Assembly: GCA_947447815.1 (NCBI GenBank)
Contig: CANFLJ010000001.1
Span: 1 to 30,315, forward strand
Reading direction: 5' to 3'
DNA: 30,315 bases
DNA from: Chitinophagaceae bacterium
Lineage (GTDB): Bacteria > Bacteroidota > Bacteroidia > Chitinophagales > Chitinophagaceae
In this document: positions 1 to 7,600 of the stretch, one piece after another
Layout of the letters: every line of letters begins with the position of its first letter
Numbering within the stretch: position 1 is the stretch's first letter
Translations under genes and position numbers: made by a program
The notes under the pieces: model-generated
Database searches by the model: none
Told to the model about the DNA's origin: nothing
Seen by the model: only the letters and a program-made list of their open reading frames with translations

Positions 1-251
1 ACAACAAGAAAAAATACACGGGGATATACATTTTTGTTTGACTGTAAGTCCTCATCATTTTACCACCGTGTAGTTACGTTCTATCGGTTGGTTTTCTGTA
101 CTCATACAAGTAAAGAAATCTTGATGTTAACGATGCAAATGTAAAAGGTACAGAATGATATAACCAAATAAAGAGATGAATTTATATTTAGTTTTTAATT
201 TATCTATAAGCCTTGTATTTATTTTTAATTGGTATTAGCATTGGCTGTTCC

Positions 252-298
252 TGTATTCATTATCAAATTTTCAAATTTTCAAATCATCAAATTTGTAT
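252..298 (+). repeat. Intergenic TCAAAT repeat, copy 1
   Basis: Begins TGTATTCATTATCAAAT and ends ATCAAATTTGTAT, with CAAAT recurring every 8 bp. It belongs to the same family as copies at 2032, 2105, 2382, 10823, 11266, 12998, 16320, 19569 and 20947. This copy has an extra TTTCAAAT unit. Confidence 0.75.
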
Positions 299-340
299 CC
301 TGCCTCCATGCATTTGTATTCATTTTTAATTTTTAATGTT

Positions 341-475
341 GTTGTTGAACAAAAACAATTTGAGGAGTTACAAAAAATAGCTGCTTCAAAGATTAGTCCT
401 CAAAAAAAGATCACCATTACTCAGGGTAAGGCTCATGCAAATAAAATGATAGCAGAATGGGCAAAAGGAAAGTAA
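341..475 (+). pseudogene. Possible 3' remnant of a small gene
   Basis: An open frame ends at a TAA at 473-475. Its last 44 or so codons read like a real soluble protein: VEQKQFEELQKIAASK, then a Lys-rich stretch, ending MIAEWAKGK. The frame's 5' part is translated repeat DNA (TCAAAT and TTTTTAATT modules), so the natural start seems to have been replaced by repeat sequence at about 340. I do not recognise the family. It could equally be a chance ORF. The only support is the protein-like composition and the sharp change from repeat to non-repeat sequence. Confidence 0.25.
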
Positions 476-524
476 ATATCATAGAACAAGACTCAACTTC
501 AACGCTACCACTGCTACTTTATAA

Positions 525-568
525 ATCATCTATGCGAAGATTTGCATCATAGCTTGCGGACTTCTGTT
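525..568 (-). repeat. Decayed fragment of the nested-hairpin element
   Basis: The 44 bp here match the reverse complement of 10996-11039 without gaps and with 9 differences by my hand count. Shared blocks include ATCTATGCGAAGA and TCATAGC. It covers one edge of the element and its flank and lacks the hairpin core, so it looks like an old, partly degraded copy. Confidence 0.6.
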
Positions 569-603
569 TATAATACATAAATATTACCAGAATTTTAGTG
601 CTA

Positions 604-632
604 TTGAAATAGAATTAAAACATATATTTTTG
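604..632 (+). promoter_or_regulatory. Bacteroidota-type promoter for the gene at 653
   Basis: TTG at 604-606 is followed after 18 bp by TATTTTTG at 625-632, fitting the TTTG / TAnnTTTG consensus used by the Bacteroidota primary sigma factor. Transcription would start near 639, giving a very short leader before the ATG at 653. Confidence 0.55.
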
Positions 633-652
633 TTTGCTACAAGTTTAAAAGT

Positions 653-1324
653 ATGAATTTGAAAGTTTTTATCTCTACCCTTTTGTTATTTTTTGCTACC
701 TATTCTGTATTAGCTCAAAATAAGTACAATCAAAAAATTGATGGAATAATGTCAATAGACTTCCCTTCAAAACCCTTATCTGTAGAAAATACATATGAAT
801 CGGAATATTATCTGGATACTAAAGAATATAACCGATATGATTTTTTGATTGTTAAACTTGACTCTACTTTAGGCACCCCTACTCTTGCTAACTTAGACAT
901 AGTATATAAAGGATTTATTGATGGTGTATTAAATAAATTTAAAGGCAATCTTATATCACAAAAAAATATTGAGAAAGGGGGGTTAAAAGGGGTAGAATTA
1001 GAATTAACCACATTAATTAATAATGGGATATCTTATAACATATTTATCAGAGCATTTTTAATTAATAAAAAAATTTATAATGCTTCGTTCTGCTGTATGA
1101 CTGTTAATAAAATTAGGTTTATATCGGATAAAGACAACTACTTCAATTCTTTTAAAATACTGGTTCCCGAGAATACAATTATTCAATATAAATTAGATTC
1201 AAAGGGGGGATTTAAGAACTTGCTATTTCTTATTACACAGGCTTTAATAGGTTTCTTTCTCTTGGGAGGTATTGCTTATGCATTTAGTAAACTAGTAAAA
1301 TGGGTTATCAATTTATTAAAATAA
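653..1324 (+). CDS. Secreted/membrane-anchored protein of unknown function
   Basis: 223 residues. Residues 1-21 form a signal peptide (MNLK, a long hydrophobic run, cleavage after VLA-Q). A hydrophobic segment at about 188-212 followed by Lys residues should anchor the C-terminus in a membrane. The region between is a mixed alpha/beta domain with the pattern of small Bacteroidota periplasmic proteins (GIMSIDFPSKP near the start). I do not recognise a named family, and no catalytic motif is visible. The ATG is preceded by a good promoter at 604-632. The gene converges on the gene ending at 1335, with 10 bp between stops and no obvious terminator. Its A+T-richness resembles the nearby helicase operon more than the murF-alr region. 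Confidence 0.8.
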   Translation: MNLKVFISTLLLFFATYSVLAQNKYNQKIDGIMSIDFPSKPLSVENTYESEYYLDTKEYNRYDFLIVKLDSTLGTPTLANLDIVYKGFIDGVLNKFKGNLISQKNIEKGGLKGVELELTTLINNGISYNIFIRAFLINKKIYNASFCCMTVNKIRFISDKDNYFNSFKILVPENTIIQYKLDSKGGFKNLLFLITQALIGFFLLGGIAYAFSKLVKWVINLLK

Positions 1325-1334
1325 AAATGGGCAA

Positions 1335-1973
1335 TTAGAGGCTGTCTGTCTTTGTTTCTAATTCTTCTTTTGAGGAGGCGTTTTCCTGTTCCAGTATTTC
1401 TATAATTTCTTTGTATTTGTCGCAATTGTTGAGGGCTTTAAAAAAGCGGATTGCTCCAAATATAATTGCACCCCATGCCACTACGTAGGTTCCTCCACTG
1501 GTGGATACAGCGGAATAGGTAACGAAGGTTATTGCCAAACCTGCGGCACATACAAGTAATCCTCTTAGTTTGTCTGCTTCGTGCGATGCTAAGATATCTT
1601 TTGCTTTAGCTTCCATGGAGGATATCATGAGGGTGGCAGAATCTTTGTCTATTTCTCTTTGCAACAGTCCATTATATATTTCTTCGTTTGTGCTGCCGTT
1701 TCTTTTTTCATCAAAGATATAATTCCAGGTTGGGGCTTGCTGTTCGTTGGTTTCTGCTTCATTTATCCTTTCCTGATTTTCTTTCCGGTCTTCTTCTTTT
1801 ATATCTTCTACCGTACCAAATACATCGGTATTGAGATTGCGATCTATAAATTCTTCGTGCAATATGGTGAGGGCTTCTGCCGATAATTCATTTCCTTCTG
1901 TTTTGGCTAGATGAATTAACTGCTCATCGGACATTTGTTTGTAGTTGTCTTTTATTAAAGAGGGATCGAACAT
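1335..1973 (-). CDS. Two-helix membrane protein with N-terminal helical domain
   Basis: 212 residues, no signal peptide. The N-terminus (YKQMSDEQLIHLAKTEGNEL, then a second helix ending EEFIDRNL) is a short helical motif seen in small Bacteroidota membrane proteins (recalled from family knowledge). A charged Glu/Lys-rich linker follows at about 55-80. Two adjacent hydrophobic segments at about 139-160 and 165-182 form a helical hairpin in the membrane, and a charged coiled-coil-like tail closes the protein. Both ends should face the cytoplasm. No enzymatic motif is visible and the function is unknown. A promoter-like site lies at 2012-2019 on this strand. The gene converges on the 653-1324 gene. 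Confidence 0.8.
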   Translation of the reverse strand: MFDPSLIKDNYKQMSDEQLIHLAKTEGNELSAEALTILHEEFIDRNLNTDVFGTVEDIKEEDRKENQERINEAETNEQQAPTWNYIFDEKRNGSTNEEIYNGLLQREIDKDSATLMISSMEAKAKDILASHEADKLRGLLVCAAGLAITFVTYSAVSTSGGTYVVAWGAIIFGAIRFFKALNNCDKYKEIIEILEQENASSKEELETKTDSL

Positions 1974-2011
1974 AGTATTTGATTGAAGGTTTTAGATAAA
2001 AATTTGCGTTT

Positions 2012-2038
2012 CAAATATAGGAAAAGAGGGAATACAAA
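2012..2038 (-). promoter_or_regulatory. Promoter-like site for the gene at 1335-1973
   Basis: On the minus strand TATATTTG (2019-2012) is an exact TAnnTTTG -7 element. A TTTG lies 15 bp upstream (2038-2035), which is closer than ideal. That TTTG belongs to the edge of repeat copy 2, so the repeat appears to supply the -33 box. Confidence 0.4.
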
Positions 2039-2084
2039 TGTGATAATTTGATGATTTGAAAATTTGATAATGAATGCAAATACA
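2032..2084 (-). repeat. Intergenic TCAAAT repeat, copy 2
   Basis: Reverse orientation: ATACAAATGTGATAATTTG and onward to AATGCAAATACA. Lies about 20 bp from copy 3, with a GGCAAGAAGGCAACGAG spacer between them. Confidence 0.8.
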
Positions 2085-2104
2085 AGGCAAGAAGGCAACG
2101 AGTA

Positions 2105-2157
2105 ATACAAATGTGATAATTTAATAATTTGAAAATTTGATAATGAATGCAAATACA
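2105..2157 (-). repeat. Intergenic TCAAAT repeat, copy 3
   Basis: Almost identical to copy 2 and in the same orientation. The two copies plus the GGCAA-rich spacer make a direct duplication. Confidence 0.8.
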
Positions 2158-2185
2158 GGGAACAGGCTTTACGTATTGGATTTAT

Positions 2186-2200
2186 AACCCTGGAAGGGTT
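2186..2200. repeat. Palindrome AACCCT-GGA-AGGGTT
   Basis: Perfect 6-bp arms around a 3-base loop, 12 bp before the 20-bp palindrome at 2213. Short G/C-cored palindromes of this kind are common between Bacteroidota genes. Confidence 0.6.
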
Positions 2201-2212
2201 AAATATTTATAG

Positions 2213-2232
2213 CCCGTGGTTTAAACCACGGG
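2213..2232. repeat. Perfect 20-bp palindrome
   Basis: CCCGTGGTTTAAACCACGGG is perfectly self-complementary with no loop. It could be a dimeric protein-binding site, a cruciform or a short hairpin, and its G+C-rich ends stand out in A+T-rich DNA. Confidence 0.6.
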
Positions 2233-2255
2233 TTGAAAAATGACCCCCCTACCAC

Positions 2256-2300
2256 CTACGACCCCAACGGTGTCGAACTTGCTTTTTCTTTTATAGATCA
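2256..2300 (-). repeat. Partial copy of the sequence at 11038-11080
   Basis: The plus strand here (CTACGACCCCAACGG, then TGTCGAACTTGC and a T-rich run ending TATAGATCATC) matches the reverse complement of 11038-11080 closely. It includes an imperfect CGACCCC...GGTGTCG palindrome at 2259-2275, so part of the composite element at 10880-11080 recurs here without the nested-hairpin core. Confidence 0.6.
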
Positions 2301-2381
2301 TCCTTAATTAATAAATTGACCTCTCATGCTGTCTCTCTGTATTCATTTTTAATTTTTAATTTGTATTTGTATTGCCGTTCC

Positions 2382-2428
2382 AGCATTCATTATCAAATCT
2401 TCAAATCATCAAATTATCAAATTTGTAT
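2382..2428 (+). repeat. Intergenic TCAAAT repeat, copy 4
   Basis: GCATTCATTATCAAATC and onward to ATCAAATTTGTAT, with the 8-bp CAAAT period intact. It is preceded by a TTTTTAATTTTTAATT module at 2345-2361. The same order of modules occurs at 11225-11313. Confidence 0.75.
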
Positions 2429-2628
2429 CCTGCCTCTGTATCAAATTGCCTTTCCCTTCTATCGGTTTTGCAATACAAATACATCGCTCCTCCCGTCAGC
2501 ACGCTCCTAAGTAGCATCTCCAGTCTATCAGGAAAATCAAAAGGCGCGTCAGACGGGTACTCCAACATCATCAATAAAAACACATCAATTGTATTACAAC
2601 CCAGCATGGGTTCAACATCAATAGCCAT
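2429..2628 (-). pseudogene. Possible gene fragment truncated by a repeat
   Basis: From an ATG at 2628 the minus strand encodes a protein-like stretch (MAIDVEPMLGCNTIDVFLLM, then EYPSDAPFDFPDRLEMLLRS, then GGAMYLYCKTDRRE). It runs straight into repeat copy 4, where the last residues are translated repeat. Composition is less A+T-rich than the flanking repeats. I do not recognise a family. It may be the N-terminal part of a gene broken at the repeat junction, or a chance ORF. Confidence 0.25.
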
Positions 2629-2643
2629 AGGTGAAACCTATGG
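2625..2643. repeat. Palindrome CCATAGGT-GAA-ACCTATGG
   Basis: Perfect 8-bp arms. The right half, GGTGAAACCTATGG (2630-2643), is repeated directly at 2649-2662 after 5 bp, so this is a small repeat cluster and not an isolated hairpin. Confidence 0.6.
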
Positions 2644-2683
2644 GGAATGGTGAAACCTATGGAAAATATAAATCAGGAATTTC

Positions 2684-2701
2684 CGACCCCGAATGGGGTC
2701 G
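2684..2701 (-). terminator. Hairpin just downstream of the helicase operon
   Basis: CGACCCC-GAAT-GGGGTCG is a perfect 7-bp G+C-rich stem, 15 bp past the stop of the last operon gene. No T-run follows on the minus strand, so it is not a classical intrinsic terminator. It may stabilise the 3' end, or simply be another member of the GACCCC palindrome family (compare 11061-11077). Confidence 0.4.
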
Positions 2702-2715
2702 AATGAAAATTATGA

Positions 2716-4695
2716 TTATTCTAAAACATAAATTCCAATTGAAACTAAATAATTATAAGTAGAATTATAATAATCAGGGTTTCTTGTTGGGTCTTCAATA
2801 TCACCAAAAGGAACAACTATAACCATTCCTTGTCTTGCCCTTGTTAATAAAACTCTATAGGCATTTAATAGATATTTCTTTCTTTCGATCTTATGAATAT
2901 TCTGCCATTTATTTCCTACAAATGAAAATGTTTTCCATTCATTTTCTGAATATCTAAAATCTCCATCCCAAGTTACACAAGCCCAGTCAAGTTCTAATCC
3001 TTGAACCTGAAATTCAGTGGCAACATCTTCTAAATAATAAGACGATCTTACATCATCTTTATCATCTAAAAACCAGTTAACAGGATTCATAGGTGACTTT
3101 ACATCTATAGCTAATGGTTTCAATCTTTGAGCTTGAGACGAAACGACTATTCCATAGCGTTCATTACCTCTTGCTTTTTCTTTCAACCAAAGCTTTGCTT
3201 TAGTTAAGTCTCTAGTAATAACAATAGGATATTTTTTGTTGATTAAAGTAAATGTGTTCTTTGCGTTTACAATATCTAAATCTAAAATTTGTTTTACAAA
3301 TAGCGACACATTTTCAGCTCTATAAGATCGCATCGAAACGGCAAGATGTAAGTTCTCATCAAAATTGGTTATACATCTTTCTGTTATCTTATCAATGGAA
3401 GTTAAAGCATCATATTCTTTATCAGTAAGATTAGGAGAAATATGAACTTCCCAATGTGGAAATGAATCATAAATTGCATTCAGCCATTCTGAGATACCAG
3501 CTTCCCCTGTATTTATTTCTTGGCCACCTCCTACCAAGCATACAATTAATGCCCAATCTTTATGTCTATCTAAACAAGATATTAAGAATTCTGGTTCTGA
3601 ATAATGGAAATTAGGTTGATTCTTTTTTCGTCTCATGAAATCTATTGTCTGCTCTTTATTCCATGCTCTTTGCGCTTCATCAAAAATTGCTACATGATCA
3701 TATGGTTCTTTGGGGTCAGATAAATATGCATCTCTATAGTGATGAATAATTTGAATAAATGCTTTAACCCCTTCTCTTGCTGAACCTTTTGTAATTTTAT
3801 TGCCTTTCTCTTTTTCTCTTTTTACTTTATCCCTTGTTAATGCTTCTTGCAGAATAGCAACTAACGGCGCATTTCCTGAAAGAAATACACTTGAATTTCC
3901 TTTAGTTCTATCTAAATGAGTAGTTGCTACTTTTAATCCTACCAATGTTTTACCTGCTCCAGGTACGCCTGTTACAAAACAGATAACCTTTTTCTTAAAC
4001 TCTTTTGCATACTCTATTGTGTCAGAAATCGAATTGGTTGTTTTACTTAAATTTTTTGCTTCTGCATCGTTTCTAGTAATCTCTTCAACAGAATGTTCAT
4101 TATATAAATTAACAGCAGCTTCTATTATTGTAGGAGTTGGTGAATAGCTACCAGAAATAAATTGGTTGCCATCTATTTCTATTTTATTTGAAAAGAAAGT
4201 AACAGTATTCTGTATGACATTTTTAATTCCTAATTTATTCGTTTTTATTGGGATTATTAAGTTGTCTTTGTGTGATGTTGTAAAGATATTGATGGCAAAT
4301 TCATCAGCTTCTGTTGCAATTAAAATTGGAACTATAACTGCATCATGACTAGGTTTATGAAAGTTCTTCAAATCAAGTGCATAATCCCAAACCTGATTTA
4401 TGTTATGACTTAGATATTCTGTTTCTCCTACTTTAAATTCTAATACAAAGACGACATTTTCAATTACAAGTAAACAATCAATTCTTTTACCCATTCTTGG
4501 AATTGAAAACTCAAAGAAAATATTTCCACTAAACCCTTGTAGTTGATTTTTTAAAATAACAATCTGCTGTTTCCAAGCTTCGGTAGTATTTAAGTTGGTA
4601 TCAAATGTATTAGCAAGTGTTATTTCACCTATTATTTCTTCAATTGATTTAATAAGAAAATTATCTATGGAGTCTTTATAATAAGCGTTTAGCAT
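2716..4695 (-). CDS. DUF2075 helicase with N-terminal PD-(D/E)XK-like nuclease motif
   Basis: 659 residues, probably cytoplasmic and DNA-acting. The C-terminal part (about 235-655) is a superfamily 1-type helicase/ATPase of the DUF2075 group: Walker A GVPGAGKT (243-250), Walker B IFDEAQRAW (DEAQ at 339-342), later EFQVQGLELDWACVTWDGD (motif V region) and YRVLLTRARQG (motif VI, arginine finger). The N-terminal part has GKRID (D73) and, 12 residues on, LEFK (E86, K88), the D...ExK spacing of PD-(D/E)XK nucleases. The nuclease call is inferred from this motif only. It is the last gene of the operon: its ATG follows the stop of the RecQ/UvrD gene with no gap, so translation is probably coupled. 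A hairpin follows the stop. The N-terminal domain could instead be a non-catalytic DNA-binding relative. Confidence 0.85.
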   Translation of the reverse strand: MLNAYYKDSIDNFLIKSIEEIIGEITLANTFDTNLNTTEAWKQQIVILKNQLQGFSGNIFFEFSIPRMGKRIDCLLVIENVVFVLEFKVGETEYLSHNINQVWDYALDLKNFHKPSHDAVIVPILIATEADEFAINIFTTSHKDNLIIPIKTNKLGIKNVIQNTVTFFSNKIEIDGNQFISGSYSPTPTIIEAAVNLYNEHSVEEITRNDAEAKNLSKTTNSISDTIEYAKEFKKKVICFVTGVPGAGKTLVGLKVATTHLDRTKGNSSVFLSGNAPLVAILQEALTRDKVKREKEKGNKITKGSAREGVKAFIQIIHHYRDAYLSDPKEPYDHVAIFDEAQRAWNKEQTIDFMRRKKNQPNFHYSEPEFLISCLDRHKDWALIVCLVGGGQEINTGEAGISEWLNAIYDSFPHWEVHISPNLTDKEYDALTSIDKITERCITNFDENLHLAVSMRSYRAENVSLFVKQILDLDIVNAKNTFTLINKKYPIVITRDLTKAKLWLKEKARGNERYGIVVSSQAQRLKPLAIDVKSPMNPVNWFLDDKDDVRSSYYLEDVATEFQVQGLELDWACVTWDGDFRYSENEWKTFSFVGNKWQNIHKIERKKYLLNAYRVLLTRARQGMVIVVPFGDIEDPTRNPDYYNSTYNYLVSIGIYVLE

Positions 4696-7600
4696 TTATT
4701 GTTTATTTAAAGTATTAGTTCTTTCGAATGTTATTTCTGGCAAAATGATTAGTATTTCATTTTCAACATTTTCTTTTTTCCAGTAGATTATAAAATCAAT
4801 TTTCACTTCTTTTATATAAAACCCTTTAGCATTCATATCATTTATATAACCTTGAAACTGAGTTGAAAATTTAAGAATGCTATGACCCTTTTCTGTAACG
4901 CATTCTTGATTTTTATATATTAATCTATCACCGCCTTTTAAATTTTTTATTACCCATTGTTTATTTATGAAGTAATCTAACCACACGTCTTTATAGGATA
5001 CTTGTTTTAATATTTCTAAAGGTAGTGGATGGATGTTATTATTATTTTCAACTTTAATATTTTCAACTAAAATATTATCTAAATAATTGCCATTTAAATG
5101 TATTGTTAGATTTTGTTTTGCCCTTGTCATAGCTACATATAATAGGCGCTTATTTATATCAGTAGAGGTTGAATAATTATCTAGCAATAAAAATACATTA
5201 TCAAATTCTTTTCCTTTTGATTTATGAATAGTTGAAACAAATATTATATCGCCATTTGAATTAATAAAATCTTCAAGTTTTGATTCTCTTATATATATAT
5301 CAAGATCTGATTTGTATTTTCTTTTATTATTTGTAATTTCAAAATCTCTAATAATATTCAAACAAGTTTCATAATTAGTACTATTGAAGTATTTCTCTTT
5401 TAATTGTTTTTTAGCTTCAGCCCAATTTTCTTCATCTATAGTGAAAGTATTTTCTTCAAGTTTCAAAGCATGTATAAAAAATCTAATTTCTAAAAGATTC
5501 AGTAAATTAAAATTGTCATTTGTTTGAATTAGTTTGGCTTGATGTCCGTGTTTCAGAAGTAACCCAGTTACCTGTGCTGCTTCGTCGTTAGAGTGTGTAA
5601 GTATACATGTACTTCCTCTTAATTCAGTTGCAACTACATCTTTAACTAATGGTAAGATTAAGTTTGTATTTTTATATTTTACAATTTTAACATTGCCATT
5701 TTCTTCCATATTGGAAAAAACGGGAGTTTGTTTTAATCTATGACTAATTTGTTTAGCAAATTTTGTTGTGAATTCTACAAGATTTTTCTTACTTCTGAAA
5801 TTTTCGATCATTTCATAACTTACTGCCTTTTGCTCAATAATAAAATTTTCAAGATATTTAGAACTAGCTCCTCTAAACTCAAAAATATTTTGATCATCAT
5901 CTCCAACTGCAATAACTCTCATCTCTTCATTATTAGCAATTAATGTTTTAACTAATTCAAATTCGTTCCCATCCATATCCTGAGCTTCATCAATGACTAA
6001 GACATTTTTTGTAATGCCACTATGTTCTACTTCGCCATTCTTTATTTTTAAAATAGCATTTTCAATAATTTTACTTGATTTCTCTAGTGTTCCAACTTTT
6101 CCTAAGAGGTCAAAACAATATGAATGAAATGTTTTAATTTCAATAAAATTTGCAGCATTACCAATTAACTTAAGCAATCTTTTTTTAAATTCTGTTGCTG
6201 CACCCCTTGAAAATGTTACCATTAATAGCTGTTCATGTTTTACATCTTCCATTAACAATAAAGACGCTAGTTTATGAACTAATACCTTTGTTTTCCCACT
6301 ACCGGGTCCAGCAGCAACAACAATATATTTTGATTGAATATCATTGATTATTTTTAATTGTGTTGGAGACAATTCTCCAAATAGTTGTTTAAACTTAGAT
6401 GGTGTTATATTTCTAGTTATTTCACGTTGCTCATTTACATTAAAGTATTTTCCAAGAAAAGTTGAGTAGTTTAACTGAAAATAGTCATCTACAAACTTTA
6501 ATGCACTTGTATAATCTTCAATCATTTTTTTTGCATATGCACCAACAATATGAATTTGTTGGATTTTATTTTCATAAAATTTATTGAGATTTGTGTAATC
6601 TTCGTTTTTATATTGAATTTTATTATTATGTTCTAATCTCTCAATTGATAGTTTATTATATAACACTAAAAAACCACCTTCTATTTTAATTGCTTCAATT
6701 CTTGAAAGGAAAAACAATGCATTTTCTACATCTTCAATTGAAATATTTATTCTGAACAAAGATTGAGTTTTGTCATATTCCTCTTTAATTTCATGAACAG
6801 AAAATTCAATTAAAAATTCTTCTTTTTCATAATCTGTTTCTAAATATTCATTATTACATTTTTGAAATAATAAATCAACAATAAATCTTGCTAAAGTTTG
6901 TTGGCATTCCAATTTTTCCTGGAGTACTTTTTTAGGAACATTACTAATAATAACTATGTGATTCTTAGAATATTCTAAACTACTCTTTTTAACCCAGTTT
7001 TTGATTGCCCAAAAATTAAGTAAAGTTTTTATTTTGTTTGGTGTTACATCTTTACAGCCAAATTGTTCTATTTTTTCATTTAGTTCTTTAATATGAATTG
7101 TTTTTTCATTCTCATCAATTTCAGGTAATAAACTGTTTTCAATCTTTATAAAATTCTCTAATATATTTAGTGATTTGTTTTTCCCTTCTCCTCTTTTAAT
7201 AAATGCAGTTAAATCTTTAGTATCCGCTAATATTTTTTCTTCCCTTAATAAATTAATAACATTAATCACATCCTCTTTTACTATTCCTAAATGTTCGGAT
7301 ATATAATCAATTCTTGATTCAGCAACTTCGTCATTTGATTTACTTTTACTTTTACTTGAAAATAATTTTTTGATTATTCTTATTCCTTTTTCTTTTTGCT
7401 TTTCATCAAATTTATTAGAAGACATTATTTTTTCTATAGCTTCTTGTACATTTTTAGCTAATATACTTGAAGCATAAATTCTAGGCATATTTTGTCCTCT
7501 CTTAATATAACCTGCATCTTCTAACGCAGCAATAGCTGTTTTAACTCTTGTTTCAATCTCACCCAAAGAATCATCCCATCCAGCTTTCCTGGCAATCTCC

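Larger units (their letters stand above)
1..652. other. A+T-rich spacer at window start with repeat modules
   Basis: No intact gene is evident. The stretch holds one copy of the 8-bp-period TCAAAT repeat (252-298), fragments of the TTTTTAATT module (222-232 and 320-337), a possible gene remnant (341-475), a decayed fragment of the nested-hairpin element (525-568) and a promoter-like site (604-632) serving the next gene. The first 220 bases show nothing I can name. Confidence 0.6.
1974..2715. other. Repeat and palindrome cluster
   Basis: The 742-bp spacer between two leftward genes contains three TCAAAT repeat copies (2032, 2105, 2382), a TTTTTAATT module (2341-2365), short perfect palindromes (2186-2200, 2213-2232, 2625-2643, 2684-2701), a partial match to 11038-11080 (2256-2300) and a possible gene remnant (2429-2628). 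No intact gene is supported. Confidence 0.6.
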
